Made by a program: the position numbers and the translations under genes
Shown here: piece by piece, positions 8,583 to 17,201 of the stretch
Layout: each line of letters opens with the position of its first letter
Numbering within the stretch: the stretch's first letter is position 1
The notes under the pieces: model-generated
The model's input: only the letters and a program-made list of their open reading frames with translations
What the model was told of the DNA's origin: nothing
Databases searched by the model: none
Source of the DNA: JAIBJN01 sp963839745
GTDB lineage: Bacteria; Actinomycetota; Thermoleophilia; Gaiellales; Gaiellaceae
Reading direction: 5' to 3'
Length of the DNA: 64,000 nt
Assembly: GCA_963839745.1 (NCBI GenBank)
Contig: CAWIWC010000006.1
Coordinates: forward strand, 124,001 to 188,000

Positions 8583-10301
8583 CTAACCGCGGACGACGCG
8601 AATGGTGTCGCTGAGCGTGACGGTTCCGAGGGTGTTCGTCGCCCGAATGCGGATGACGTAGATGCCGCCCGGAACGAGGACGCCGGCCGTCCGCCGCCCG
8701 TCCCAGCTCCACACGTGCTTGCCGCGGCCGCGGGCGCCCTGGTAGAGGATCTTGCGCACCTGGCCCGAGCGGGTGAGCACGGCAACTCCCAGCGTGGCCC
8801 GCCGCTTGAGCACGGCCGAGACGAACACCCGGGCAGTGCGCCTCGGGATGACGGTGAGCCGCTCGCGGGAGAGCCGCAGGTGGCCCAGCGTGCGGTTCAC
8901 CTTGAAGCTGCGCGTCATGGTGCTGACGCGCCCGCTCTCGTTTTCGGTCGCCTCCACGACCCAGCGCCAGACCCCGTCCGCCATGACGGAGGAGCCGACC
9001 ACCTTGCGGAACGTCCCCGGCAGCGACCCCCGGCGGGAGCGCCACGCCACGGTTCCGTTCGGACGCAGGAGCTTCAGGTCGATGACCGACGGGCGGACCA
9101 CCTTCGCGGACAGCGTCGTCCGCTCGCTGACCGCGTCGCCGTTGGGGGTGATGAGTGCCCGCGACGCCTTGGGCGCGTAGATCCCGTAGTAGAAGACGAA
9201 GAGCCCCTCGGCGACGGCGCGCGGGACGCCGTCGGAGGGGCGATTCAGGACCTTCCCCTGGAAGGCGATCGTCGACGAGCCGCCGCCGTCGAAGCCCATC
9301 GCGGTCACCGCACCGAGGCGCGCCATCTGCTGCGCCAGCTCCCAGTTGGTGAGGCCGCGGGAGAAGGAGCTCCTGCCGTCTGCGACCACGAGGAGGAGGC
9401 GCCCGTCGCCGAGCTGGCCGACCGCCGTGCGAGGATGCGGCCGGTTGAGGTGCGAGAGGGTGAACTGCTCGTCGGCCTGCTGAACCGGGTTGCCGTCTCG
9501 CACGAGGATCGGCCCGCCCCCGATCCCGTCCGCCGCGTCGTCAGGGAACCCGGGGATGCGGAGCTGCACGGTGATCTGCGTCCCGACCGGGGCCTCCTCG
9601 AGGAGCCTGGTGCGCCAGAAGCCTCTTGTCTGGATCACCGCGCCGCGGGGCGGGACGAGCGTCCCGCCGTGGCGGCGCACGGCCGTGACCGTTCCGGTCA
9701 GCGTGCCGTTCAGGTGCGCGGGCGGGAACCCGCTGAGCACGACCTCGGTCGCGCCGGGCACTCTGGGAGTCCTGCCGCCGAGAGTCCGCGTGTAGAGCGC
9801 CACGCCCGGCGGCTCGAGCAGCGGCTTGTTCACGGTCGTCAGCGGATGCGCAGGGTGGCCGCCGGGCTTCCACGTGCCGGCGAGGCGCCAGCGATCAACG
9901 AACAGGCGACCGTCGAAGGCGATGCCAAGGGCTGAGCGCCCGATGATCGGTGGCATTGAGAGCACGCCGTTGCGCAGGAACATCCCGGTCGGCCTTCCGT
10001 TGGCTGCGCCGAAGAAGTCGCCGTTCACGCCGGCCGTGGTCGCGCTGGGCGCGAGCCTCGCCTGCATCTGAGGAACGGTCCGGCGACCGAGAACAGTGCC
10101 GTCGGAGAGCACCGGCCGGAGGGCGTGGAGCCCTCCATGGGGCGGCGCTCTCAGGACGTGGAGGATCACGGCAGCGCCGCCCACGAGCCTCTTTTGTCGC
10201 TCGTAGGTAACGCCCGGCATCAGCGTTGTCGCAGGCTGCGCAAGCGGCGGGAACGCCAAAACGACCGCGCCCGTGGCGATCAACAAACCCCTTCTAAGCA
10301 C
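8583..10301 (-). CDS. Secreted phosphodiester glycosidase (DUF2233/NAGPA-like) with C-terminal Ig-like domain
   Basis: 572 residues. A signal peptide (MLRRGLLIATGAVVLAFPPLAQPA) leads to a NAGPA-type domain over about residues 30-375. Its hallmarks are AGVNGDFFGAANGRPTGMFL, GIGGGPILVRDG, HPRTAVGQLGDGRLLLVVAD and MGFDGGGSSTIAF. In characterised relatives this fold removes N-acetylglucosamine from phosphodiesters; in bacteria it is thought to act on cell-wall or exopolysaccharide phosphodiester sugars. Residues about 390-572 form beta-rich FlgD/Ig-like modules ending GRRTAGVLVPGGIYVIRIRA, probably for positioning at the surface. It is divergent from the methyltransferase at 10378. Confidence 0.88.
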   Translation of the reverse strand: MLRRGLLIATGAVVLAFPPLAQPATTLMPGVTYERQKRLVGGAAVILHVLRAPPHGGLHALRPVLSDGTVLGRRTVPQMQARLAPSATTAGVNGDFFGAANGRPTGMFLRNGVLSMPPIIGRSALGIAFDGRLFVDRWRLAGTWKPGGHPAHPLTTVNKPLLEPPGVALYTRTLGGRTPRVPGATEVVLSGFPPAHLNGTLTGTVTAVRRHGGTLVPPRGAVIQTRGFWRTRLLEEAPVGTQITVQLRIPGFPDDAADGIGGGPILVRDGNPVQQADEQFTLSHLNRPHPRTAVGQLGDGRLLLVVADGRSSFSRGLTNWELAQQMARLGAVTAMGFDGGGSSTIAFQGKVLNRPSDGVPRAVAEGLFVFYYGIYAPKASRALITPNGDAVSERTTLSAKVVRPSVIDLKLLRPNGTVAWRSRRGSLPGTFRKVVGSSVMADGVWRWVVEATENESGRVSTMTRSFKVNRTLGHLRLSRERLTVIPRRTARVFVSAVLKRRATLGVAVLTRSGQVRKILYQGARGRGKHVWSWDGRRTAGVLVPGGIYVIRIRATNTLGTVTLSDTIRVVRG

Positions 10302-10332
10302 CCCGAGAACACGAAATCACAGGCCCGATCCG

Positions 10333-10361
10333 TTTACAAGGGCGCCCTCGCGACGTAGGGT
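10333..10361 (+). promoter_or_regulatory. Sigma-70-type promoter of the 10378 methyltransferase
   Basis: TTTACA (10333-10338), a 17-base spacer, then TAGGGT (10356-10361). The start codon at 10378 is about ten bases beyond the expected transcription start and has no Shine-Dalgarno, so the leader would be very short. Confidence 0.6.
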
Positions 10362-10377
10362 GCCTCGAGCTCCGTCG

Positions 10378-11091
10378 ATGTCCGAGCGGTTCGAGACGTC
10401 CCACACCGAGGTGGAGGCACGCCTGCTCGACAGGGCCCTCTTCCCCGGCGCCCAGGTGCTCGAGGCCGGTTGCGGTCGGCGAACCCGGCTCGCGCGGCGG
10501 CGCAACATGATCGGCGCACTCGTCGGAATCGACGTGGACGAGAATGCCGGCACCGAAAACGAGGCACTCGACCGGTTCCTCACTACCGACCTGTGCGCAC
10601 GCCTTCCCTTCGAGGACGCGTCCTTCGACCTCGTCTACGCCAACTTCGTTGTCGAGCACCTCACCGATCCGCAGGCGGCCTTCCGGGAATGGCGGCGTGT
10701 CCTGCGCCCCGGCGGGCGCGCCATTCTCCTCACGAGCAACGTGGCCAACCCGCTTGTCCGCGCAGCCGCGCTGCTGCCTCAGCGCCTGCGCGTCCGCCTG
10801 AAAGCCCGTGGACCCGGCGCAGTCGAGGACGACGTGTTCCCCGCCGTCTATCGGGCGAACACCCCGCGCCGGCTGGAGCGGCTCTTGGTGGAGGCAGGCT
10901 TCGTACCCGCCGACGTGGCCTACGTCGCCACGCTCCACCGTTACGCCGGTCCGCGCGCCCGCCTGGCCGACGCGCTCCGCCTGGCCGAGCGTATCCTCCC
11001 GGCCCGCCTCCGCTCGACGATCGTGGCCTCCTACTTGGCGACTGCCCGGGAGGGCTCCGACGCCGCGGAGCCGGCTAGCCCCAGACCTTGA
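10378..11091 (+). CDS. Class I SAM methyltransferase (Methyltransf_11 type)
   Basis: 237 residues. VLEAGCG (motif I, residues 24-30), the acidic VGIDVDE after strand 2, LCARLPFEDASFDLVYANFVVEHL (motif III region) and EWRRVLRPGGRAILLTSN are textbook Methyltransf_11 features. The C-terminal third (NTPRRLERLLVEAGFVPADV) is also typical. Substrate unknown; enzymes like this often methylate lipids, glycans or small metabolites. It has its own promoter and overlaps the end of mqnC by 17 bases on the opposite strand. The ATG at 10378 follows the promoter closely with no ribosome binding site, as in leaderless actinobacterial mRNAs. Confidence 0.85.
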   Translation: MSERFETSHTEVEARLLDRALFPGAQVLEAGCGRRTRLARRRNMIGALVGIDVDENAGTENEALDRFLTTDLCARLPFEDASFDLVYANFVVEHLTDPQAAFREWRRVLRPGGRAILLTSNVANPLVRAAALLPQRLRVRLKARGPGAVEDDVFPAVYRANTPRRLERLLVEAGFVPADVAYVATLHRYAGPRARLADALRLAERILPARLRSTIVASYLATAREGSDAAEPASPRP

Positions 11092-12196
11092 CTTCGCGGT
11101 AGAGCGTGTCGCGCTGAACCGGCACCTTGCCGACGGCTCTGATCGCGTGCACGAAGTCGTCGGTCGTGGCGCGATGCGTCGTCCCGGCGGCGGAGACGAC
11201 GTTCTCCTCGATCATGACGGAGCCCATGTCGTCGGCGCCGAAGCCGAGCGCGACCTGGCCGACCTTCATCCCCTGCGTGACCCAGCTCGACTGGATGTGG
11301 TCGACGTTGTCGAGGTAGATGCGGCTGACCGCCTGCGTGAGCAGGTAGTCGAACGAGGTCGGGAAGTGGGACACCTTTTCGGCCAGGCGCGTCCCGTCGG
11401 GCTGGAACGTCCACGAGATGAAGGCGCGGAAGCCGCGCGTCTCGTCCTGGAGCTCCCGGATCCGGCGCATGTGCTCGACGCGCTCCTCGAGGGTCTCGAC
11501 GTGCCCGTACATCATCGTCGCGGTGGACGAGACCCCGAGGCGGTGCGCCTCGCGCATGACCCCGAGCCACTCGGCCGACTTCGTCTTCTTCGGCGCGATG
11601 ATGTCGCGCACGCGGTCGACGAGGATCTCCGCGCCTCCGCCGGGCAGCGAGTCGAGGCCCGCGTCGCGCAGCCGTGTCAGCGTCTCGGGGATGGTGAGCT
11701 TCGAGCGGCGCGCGATGTGCTGGATCTCCGGCGGCGAGAGCACGTGGAGGTGGATTCGATAGCGCTCCTTGATCGAGCGGAAGAGGTCCTCGTAGAACTC
11801 GATGCCGAGGTCCGGGTGGTGGCCGCCCTGCATGAGCAGCGCCGTGCCGCCGATCGCCAGCGTCTCTTCGATCTTCTTGAAGATGACCGGCTTCGGGAGG
11901 AGGTAGCCCTCGCGGCGGTCGCCCGGACGGCGGTAGAAGGCGCAGAAGTCGCAGTCCGTGTGGCAGATGTTCGTGTAGTTGATGTTGCGGTCGATGATGA
12001 ACGTCACGCGCCGTGCGTCGACCCTGCGGTTGCGCAGCTCGTCGGCCGCGCGGCCGACGCGGACGAGGTCGCGGCTTCCCAGCAGGACGAGCGCGTCCTC
12101 GTCGCTCAGGCGCTCGCCGCCGAGCGTGCGCTTGAGGATCTCAGCGACCGCACCGTTCCCGTTGGCCGCGCCGTTGCCGTTGCCGTTCCCCGTCAT
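11075..12196 (-). CDS. mqnC: Cyclic dehypoxanthinyl futalosine synthase
   Basis: 373 residues. Radical-SAM enzyme of the futalosine menaquinone pathway that cyclises dehypoxanthinyl futalosine. The 4Fe-4S/SAM motif is CHTDCDFC in the context NINYTNICHTDCDFCAFYRR (residues about 70-90), characteristic of MqnC rather than MqnE. Further family blocks: GGTALLMQGGHHPDLGIEF, SLPGGGAEILVDRVR, SSTATMMYGHVETLEERV and GFGADDMGSVMIEENVV. An unusual Gly-Asn repeat (GNGNGNGAANGNG) forms the N-terminus. It overlaps mqnA by four bases (ATGA), so the two are translationally coupled; mqnE lies in the adjacent operon. Confidence 0.96.
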   Translation of the reverse strand: MTGNGNGNGAANGNGAVAEILKRTLGGERLSDEDALVLLGSRDLVRVGRAADELRNRRVDARRVTFIIDRNINYTNICHTDCDFCAFYRRPGDRREGYLLPKPVIFKKIEETLAIGGTALLMQGGHHPDLGIEFYEDLFRSIKERYRIHLHVLSPPEIQHIARRSKLTIPETLTRLRDAGLDSLPGGGAEILVDRVRDIIAPKKTKSAEWLGVMREAHRLGVSSTATMMYGHVETLEERVEHMRRIRELQDETRGFRAFISWTFQPDGTRLAEKVSHFPTSFDYLLTQAVSRIYLDNVDHIQSSWVTQGMKVGQVALGFGADDMGSVMIEENVVSAAGTTHRATTDDFVHAIRAVGKVPVQRDTLYREVKVWG

Positions 12197-12957
12197 GCGG
12201 ACACCGCCTCGGGTGCGACAAAGCGCAGCTCGGGGACCCGCGAGAGCTCACCGACGTCCCGCGCAAGCTCGAAGAAGGTGATCAGCCCGGCACGCTCGCG
12301 CGGCCCGAAGCTGTAGCGGAGCTTCTCGAAGTAGCGGGCGAGAAAGCCCGCCGGGTAGCCGTAGCGCTCGCTGGCCTCGTAGGCGAGCCGCTCGGGCTCG
12401 GCCCTGGCGTGGCGCACGGACGAGACGAGCGCCTCCTCGAGCAGCAGCACGCCGGGCGGAGCCGGCTCGGGGCAGGCCCAGACGGCGAAGACCATGGGCA
12501 GGCCGGTCCGCTCGAGCCACAGCCGGCCGAGATCGTGGTGCGGCGTCGGGTCCTCGAACGCGCTACGGAGCGCCGCGTCGCCGATCAGGAGCTTTGCGTC
12601 GGCCTTCTTGCTGAGCGGCACGATCACGGCGCCCGGGAGCAGGATCCTCGTGAGGACGACCGAAGTGGCACTCTCGGGCGTCACGGCGACCGAGTCGACG
12701 TGCTCGAGCGGCACCTTGGAGACGAGCTGAATGGAGTCGACCGCGCCCTCGGAGGAGACGCAGAGCCGCGGGAGGATACGCAGGCGGTCGGCGTTGCGCG
12801 CGTACTCGATCGAGGAGATGGGCGCGATGTCGATCTCGCCCGCCAGGAGCCGCTCGTTCAGCTCGGTCGGGACGCCCGGCACCTCCTCGACGTCGACGTC
12901 GAGCCGGTGGAAGACCGGCGCCATGTTGACGTAGCTGATGCGGCCTAGGCGAATCAC
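12193..12957 (-). CDS. mqnA: Chorismate dehydratase
   Basis: 254 residues, matching MqnA, the first enzyme of the futalosine pathway, which converts chorismate to 3-(1-carboxyvinyloxy)benzoate. The fold is periplasmic-binding-like. Conserved blocks visible are the N-terminal RLGRISYVNMAPVFHRL, GEIDIAPISSIEYARN, SVAVTPESATSVVLTRILL, DAKLLIGDAALRS and HHDLGRLWLERTGLPMVFAVW. The start is GTG with AGGAG eight bases upstream. It is the first gene of the mqnA-mqnC pair. The 134 bases upstream, up to the VOC gene, hold only weak promoter-like hexamers (TAGGCT). Confidence 0.95.
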   Translation of the reverse strand: MIRLGRISYVNMAPVFHRLDVDVEEVPGVPTELNERLLAGEIDIAPISSIEYARNADRLRILPRLCVSSEGAVDSIQLVSKVPLEHVDSVAVTPESATSVVLTRILLPGAVIVPLSKKADAKLLIGDAALRSAFEDPTPHHDLGRLWLERTGLPMVFAVWACPEPAPPGVLLLEEALVSSVRHARAEPERLAYEASERYGYPAGFLARYFEKLRYSFGPRERAGLITFFELARDVGELSRVPELRFVAPEAVSA

Positions 12958-13090
12958 GACGTGGGCTCCTGGTGGCGCCGGGGCAGTGGTGTTAGACGCG
13001 AGTAACCTCGGGTCCCGACCCGCCCCCTGCTCGGTTCCAGCCTACTGCCGGGCGCCGCACGCGTGTGAGACCGATCGTGCCGGATGCGTG

Positions 13091-13507
13091 TCAAGCCTCC
13101 GACCTCCAGAGGAAGAAGGTGATCAGGTTCCCGTCGAGGTCGACCGCGGCGAACTCGCGGCTGCCGAAGTCGGTGTCGTCGGGGCCGCCGGCCGAGACGG
13201 GATGGAGGACGTCCTGGGCGGCGAGCTCGGCGAAGAGCGCGTCGACGTCGTCGACGACGATCCGGCAGCTCGCCGTGCCGGCGATGAACGACTCGGCGCC
13301 CGAGCGCACCGGGCGCTCGCCGAGCTCGGCGCCGCGCCAGCTTTCGTCGCCCGCTTCCCAGAGGTGAAGAACGGCATCGCCCCTCGCCAGGACGGCGAAG
13401 CCTCCGTCGTGGTGGAGCACCTCGAAGCCGAGTCGGTCGCGGTAGAAGGCGACCGCGGCCGCGGCGTTGCGGACGGGCAGCGCCGGAATGGTCTGACCGA
13501 GCGTCAC
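13091..13507 (-). CDS. VOC-superfamily (glyoxalase/bleomycin-resistance-like) protein
   Basis: 138 residues, one VOC unit pair. ALPVRNAAAAVAFYRDRLGFEV opens the first beta-alpha-beta-beta-beta module; CRIVVDDVDALFAELAAQDV opens the second; FAAVDLDGNLITFFLW is the standard closing strand with a metal-ligand-type acidic residue. Members are dioxygenases, isomerases or binding proteins, and nothing here identifies a substrate. The GTG start overlaps the probable stop of the SnoaL-like gene (GTGA), so it seems to be the last gene of the qcr-menaquinone operon. DGGFAVLARGDAVLHLWEAG resembles bleomycin-resistance-type relatives. Confidence 0.8.
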   Translation of the reverse strand: MTLGQTIPALPVRNAAAAVAFYRDRLGFEVLHHDGGFAVLARGDAVLHLWEAGDESWRGAELGERPVRSGAESFIAGTASCRIVVDDVDALFAELAAQDVLHPVSAGGPDDTDFGSREFAAVDLDGNLITFFLWRSEA

Positions 13508-13907
13508 GTCCGCGCGCGGGACAGGCTCGCGCTCCGCAGGCTCGCGGCTCCTCGAGCCCGGCCTCGCGCAGAGCTGTCGCGCGGTCGGGGAAGTCCTGGA
13601 TGTGGACGATCACGTCGCCCTGCACGGTGAGCACCTGGTGGAGCTCGTCGCCCTCGGGAGCGTTCTGCAGGTTCATCTCGACGACGATCCGCTCGGGGGT
13701 CTCGGCAACGATCCGCGGCAGCGCGCGATGGCCCTGCTTGATGTGCCACTCGAACCACGCGCGGACTTCGTCGCGGCTGGAGCAGATCGGCGTCTCCTCG
13801 CCCGGCCTCGGAAAGCCCGACCAGGTGACCTCGGGGTCGAGCACGGCGATCATGCCCTCGAAGTCGGTGCGGCCGAACGCGTCGCTGAGACGGTCGGCGA
13901 CCGTCAC
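13504..13907 (-). pseudogene. SnoaL/NTF2-like protein with an apparent 3' frameshift
   Basis: Starts at GTG 13907, overlapping the mqnE stop (GTGA). Residues 1-110 give a convincing SnoaL-like/NTF2 fold: VADRLSDAFGRTDFEGMIAV, LDPEVTWSG, RDEVRAWFEWHI, VVEMNLQNAPEGDELHQVLT and VIVHIQDFPDRATAL. Past about 13560 the frame does not stop but runs on through the whole VOC gene out of phase to 12954, giving arginine-rich nonsense. One base missing between about 13515 and 13570 would end the protein at TGA 13504, which overlaps the VOC start as GTGA like every other junction in this operon. The span 404 bases equals 135 codons minus one base. Sequencing error or real lesion cannot be told apart here. 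Confidence 0.55.
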
Positions 13908-15013
13908 TCCTCCCACCGCCGCAGCTCGTTGTAGAGCGTGTCTCGCTGAACGGGAATGCGCCCTGCCTCCTGGACGAAGCGGACGAGCTCGTCGATCTTC
14001 TGCTCGGTCTCGGTGGTCGCGCCCGCGGCGTGGAAGATCTCCTCGCGGACAACGGTGCCCTGGACGTCGTTCGCGCCGAAGTGGAGTGCGACGGCGGCGA
14101 GCGGCATGCCCATCATGATCCAGTAGGCCTTCACATTCGGGACGTTGTCGAGCAGGAGCCTGGAGACCGCGATCATCTTCAGGTCGTCCGACCCGGCCGT
14201 GTGCGTCCAGCCGCGCCGCTCGAAAACGGTGTTCTCCGGGTGGAAGGCGAGCGGGATGAAGGCGAGGAAACCGCCCGTCTCGTCCTGCAGGGCGCGCAGG
14301 CGGAGGAGGTGGTCGACGCGCTCCTCGTACGTCTCCACGTGCCCGTAGAGCATCGTGCAGTGCGTCGGGATGCCGAGCCCGTGCGCGGTCCGGTGCGTGT
14401 GGAACCAGTGGTCCGGGTGCTCCTTGCCGGGCGCGATGAGGCGGCGCACGCGGTCGGCGAAGACCTCGGCGCCACCGCCCGGCAGCGAGCCCAGCCCGGC
14501 GGCCTTGAGCTCGACCAGCACCTGCTCGTGCGAAAGGCCGGAGAGCGTCGTCATGTGATGGATCTCGCTCGCCGTGTAGCACTTGAGGTGCACGTCGGGC
14601 ATCGCCTCGTGCAGCGAGCGGATCGTGTCCACGTAGAAGTCGAAGCCGACGTGCGGGTTCTCGCCGTTGACCATGTGGATCTCGGTGAAACCCGTCAGCT
14701 CACGCTGGCGGAGCGCGTCCTCGACGAGCTCCTCCGGCGTCGTCGTGTACGCGCCGGCCTGCTTCTGCGTGACCGCGAAGGCGCAGAACTTGCACTTCAC
14801 GCGGCACACGTTCGTCTGGTTCAAGTAGAGGTTCTGGACGAAGTAGACCTCGTCGGTGCCGCCCCGCACGCGCCGCGCCGTGTCGGCGAGCTCGCCGAGC
14901 TGGAGGAGGTCGTCGGACTCCATCAGCGTGAGGCCGTCCTCGAGGGAGAGGCGCTCGTTCGCCTCCACCTTCTCGCGAATCTCGTCCAGCGCCCGTTGCT
15001 CGGTGACGATCAT
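13904..15013 (-). CDS. mqnE: Aminofutalosine synthase
   Basis: 369 residues. Radical-SAM enzyme that joins 3-(1-carboxyvinyloxy)benzoate to SAM-derived adenosine to give aminodeoxyfutalosine. The cluster motif is CRVKCKFC within NLYLNQTNVCRVKCKFCAFA (residues about 62-82). Other MqnE blocks: EIHMVNGENPHVGFDFYVD, LKCYTASEIHHM, SLPGGGAEVFADRVR, THCTMLYGHVETYEERVDHL, HFGANDVQGTVVREEIFHAAGA. Paralogous to mqnC nearby but clearly distinct in the region before the cysteines. ATGA overlap with the polyprenyl synthase upstream and GTGA with the SnoaL-like gene downstream show one tightly coupled operon. Confidence 0.96.
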   Translation of the reverse strand: MIVTEQRALDEIREKVEANERLSLEDGLTLMESDDLLQLGELADTARRVRGGTDEVYFVQNLYLNQTNVCRVKCKFCAFAVTQKQAGAYTTTPEELVEDALRQRELTGFTEIHMVNGENPHVGFDFYVDTIRSLHEAMPDVHLKCYTASEIHHMTTLSGLSHEQVLVELKAAGLGSLPGGGAEVFADRVRRLIAPGKEHPDHWFHTHRTAHGLGIPTHCTMLYGHVETYEERVDHLLRLRALQDETGGFLAFIPLAFHPENTVFERRGWTHTAGSDDLKMIAVSRLLLDNVPNVKAYWIMMGMPLAAVALHFGANDVQGTVVREEIFHAAGATTETEQKIDELVRFVQEAGRIPVQRDTLYNELRRWEE

Positions 15014-15930
15014 CCGTCCCTGTCCACGACGAGGTGTGTGAGGGCCTCCAGCGAGGCATGGTCGGGCTCGCCGTCGAGCGCGGTGCGGGCGCGGGCGGCG
15101 AACTCGAGCGCGAAGCCGCGCGCGGTCTCGATCGCGCCGGTGGCCGCGACCCTTTCGAGCGCGCCCTCGACGGGCTCGCCTGCGAGCGCCCTCCGAACGG
15201 CGTCATCCTCGCGCGCGGCGAGGATCAGCGGCAGCGTCGGCGTCCCGTCACGCAGGTCGACGCCGGGCGCCTTCCCGGTCGTGTCGAACTCGCCGGTGCA
15301 GTCGAGGATGTCGTCGGCGATCTGGAACGCGACGCCGAGGGCGAGACCGAAGGCACCGAGCTCGGGCCTGCCGCCCCCGAGGACGCAGGCCGCCTCGAAG
15401 AGCTTCCCCGTCTTGAGGGAGCAGCGCCGGATGTAGTCGTCGACGGTCGTGTCCGGCCGGTAGGCCTGGCGGCGCTGGAGCGCCTCGCCGCGGGCAAGGG
15501 CGAGCGTCGCGTCGGCCAGCACTGCGACGCCGACTGCATCGCCCGTGGCAGCGAGCTCGGAGAAGGCGCGCGCGAAGAGATAGTCGCCGGCGGCCTTCGC
15601 AGCCGGCTCGCCGTGCTCGGCCCAGACCGTCGGACGGCCGCGGCGCAGGTCGGCGCCGTCGAGGAGATCGTCATGGACGAGCGTCGCCATGTGGACGAGC
15701 TCGACCGCCGCACCGCCGGCGACCGCCCGCTCTCCGCCGCGCTCGGCGGTCGGCGTGCAGAGGAAGACGAGAACCGGCCGCAGGCGCTTGCCGCCGGCCG
15801 AAAGCGTGTCGGCACCGATCGCGCTCACCAGTCCTGGGTGGGACGAGACGGAGCGTTCGAGCCGCTCCTCGAGCAGCTCGAGGTACGAATCGAGCCCCGG
15901 CGCGCCGCGGACCGTGGCGAGCGCGCTCAC
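15010..15930 (-). CDS. Polyprenyl diphosphate synthase (menaquinone side chain)
   Basis: 306 residues, all-alpha trans-prenyltransferase. First Asp-rich motif DDLLD in LVHMATLVHDDLLDGADLRR (about residue 80) and second DDILD in GVAFQIADDILDCTGEFD (about 210); GKRLRP and GRPTVWAEHGEPAAKAAGDY are conserved IPP-binding and chain-length elements. It condenses IPP onto an allylic diphosphate to build the long menaquinone tail (heptaprenyl to nonaprenyl; length cannot be read from sequence alone). GTG start overlaps the menG stop, and its own stop overlaps mqnE. The placement next to menG, ubiX and mqnE fits a menaquinone role. Confidence 0.94.
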   Translation of the reverse strand: MSALATVRGAPGLDSYLELLEERLERSVSSHPGLVSAIGADTLSAGGKRLRPVLVFLCTPTAERGGERAVAGGAAVELVHMATLVHDDLLDGADLRRGRPTVWAEHGEPAAKAAGDYLFARAFSELAATGDAVGVAVLADATLALARGEALQRRQAYRPDTTVDDYIRRCSLKTGKLFEAACVLGGGRPELGAFGLALGVAFQIADDILDCTGEFDTTGKAPGVDLRDGTPTLPLILAAREDDAVRRALAGEPVEGALERVAATGAIETARGFALEFAARARTALDGEPDHASLEALTHLVVDRDG

Positions 15931-16607
15931 GCGGCCTTCTTCGCGGTGTGAAGGGCGACGATGCCGCCGCCGAGGAGCTTCCAGCCGACCTCGACGAACC
16001 CCGCGCGCCGCATGGCCTCGCCCAGATCCTCCGGCCCCGGGAAGCGCCGCACACTCGCCGGGAGGTAGCTGTACGCCCCGCCTCCGGGCAGGACGCGCCC
16101 GGCAAACGGGACGAGACCGTCGAACCAGAGGCGGAAGAACGGTCGCAGCGCACCGCGCGGCCGCGTGATCTCCAGGCAAGCCAGTCGGCCGCCGGGCTGC
16201 AGGACGCGCGCCAGCTCCCGCAGGCCCGCGTCAAGGTCGGCGACGTTGCGGATCCCGAAGCCGACCGTGGCGGCGTCGAACGTCCCGTCTTCGAACGGCA
16301 GCGCCATGGCGTCGCCGCGAACCCACTCGACGGTGGACGACTTGTGCCGCGCCCGCTCGAGCATCCGCTGGGAGAAGTCCAGGCCGGTGACGGTCCCGCC
16401 GGCCTCCTCTGCGGCGAGAGCCAGGTCGCCGGTCCCGCAGCAGGCGTCCAGCACCCGGTCGCCGGGGCGCACGACCCTCGAGACCGCGAGGCGCCGCCAG
16501 CGCCGGTCGAGGCCCGCAGTCATGAGGCGGTTCATCGGGTCGTAGACCGGAGAGATCCGGTCGAACATCGCCTGCACGGCGTCCGGGGCGAGCACGCCGG
16601 AGCTCAT
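15927..16607 (-). CDS. menG: Demethylmenaquinone methyltransferase (UbiE/MenG)
   Basis: 226 residues, the usual UbiE/COQ5 size. Signatures: MFDRISPVYDPMNRLMTAGLDRRWRR (residues 13-40; family pattern F-D-x-I-x-x-x-Y-D), VLDACCGTGDLAL (SAM motif I), GLDFSQRMLERAR, and the UbiE-specific DAATVGFGIRNVADLDAGL. The C-terminal YSYLPASVRRFPGPEDLGEAMRRAGF is also conserved. It adds the C2 methyl group to demethylmenaquinone, the last step of menaquinone synthesis. Coupled on both sides by ATGA/GTGA overlaps to ubiX and the prenyl synthase. Confidence 0.95.
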   Translation of the reverse strand: MSSGVLAPDAVQAMFDRISPVYDPMNRLMTAGLDRRWRRLAVSRVVRPGDRVLDACCGTGDLALAAEEAGGTVTGLDFSQRMLERARHKSSTVEWVRGDAMALPFEDGTFDAATVGFGIRNVADLDAGLRELARVLQPGGRLACLEITRPRGALRPFFRLWFDGLVPFAGRVLPGGGAYSYLPASVRRFPGPEDLGEAMRRAGFVEVGWKLLGGGIVALHTAKKAA

Positions 16608-17188
16608 TGGCCCCACCTGCTCACGAGTGTCTGGTCGATTCCCAGCTGGTCGAGACATCGCGCTACCACGAAGTTGACCAGATCGTCGATGGTCTGGGGG
16701 GCATGGTAGAAGCCTGGAGCCGCGAAGACGACCGTGGCGCCTGCGCGCCTGAGGCGCAGGAGGTTCTCCAGATGGATGGTCGAAAGCGGAGTCTCCCTGG
16801 GAACGAGCATGAGCTTGCGCTCCTCCTTGAGGGCCACCGAGGCCGCGCGATGGACGAGATTCGCCATCGCGCCCGCGGCGATGCTCGCCGCGGTGGACAT
16901 CGAGCACGGGCAGACAACGTAGCCGTCGACACGCGCCGAGCCGCTTGCGTAGGGCGTCGTGTAGTCGCGCAGGCCGACGACCGTGACGCCGTCGAGCCCA
17001 TCGGTCAACCGCGCGGTCACGTCGTCGCGGGAGAGGGAGATGTCGCCGTACAGCTCGGCGCCGCACACCTGGACGCCGGCATCGGAGATGCAGAGGCCGA
17101 CCTCGGCGCCGGCGGCCGACACGGCCTGCAGGAGCCGTCGGGCATACGGAGCGCCCGACGCGCCCGTGATCCCGAGGAAGACGTTCAC
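16604..17188 (-). CDS. ubiX: UbiX-type flavin prenyltransferase
   Basis: 194 residues. N-terminal FLGITGASGAPYARRLLQAV is the FMN-binding start of UbiX/Pad1; VVCPCSMSTAASIAAGAMANLVHRAASVALKE and KLMLVPRETPLSTIHLENLL are the most conserved family blocks. It prenylates FMN to make the cofactor of UbiD decarboxylases. Its partner ubiD is encoded 2.7 kb upstream on the same strand; in the futalosine pathway such a pair is proposed to decarboxylate the prenylated 1,4-dihydroxy-6-naphthoate. GTG start chosen because the conserved N-terminus begins there; it follows qcrC by 13 bases. Confidence 0.95.
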   Translation of the reverse strand: MNVFLGITGASGAPYARRLLQAVSAAGAEVGLCISDAGVQVCGAELYGDISLSRDDVTARLTDGLDGVTVVGLRDYTTPYASGSARVDGYVVCPCSMSTAASIAAGAMANLVHRAASVALKEERKLMLVPRETPLSTIHLENLLRLRRAGATVVFAAPGFYHAPQTIDDLVNFVVARCLDQLGIDQTLVSRWGQ

Positions 17189-17201
17189 GGGGCCGGGCGG
17201 C

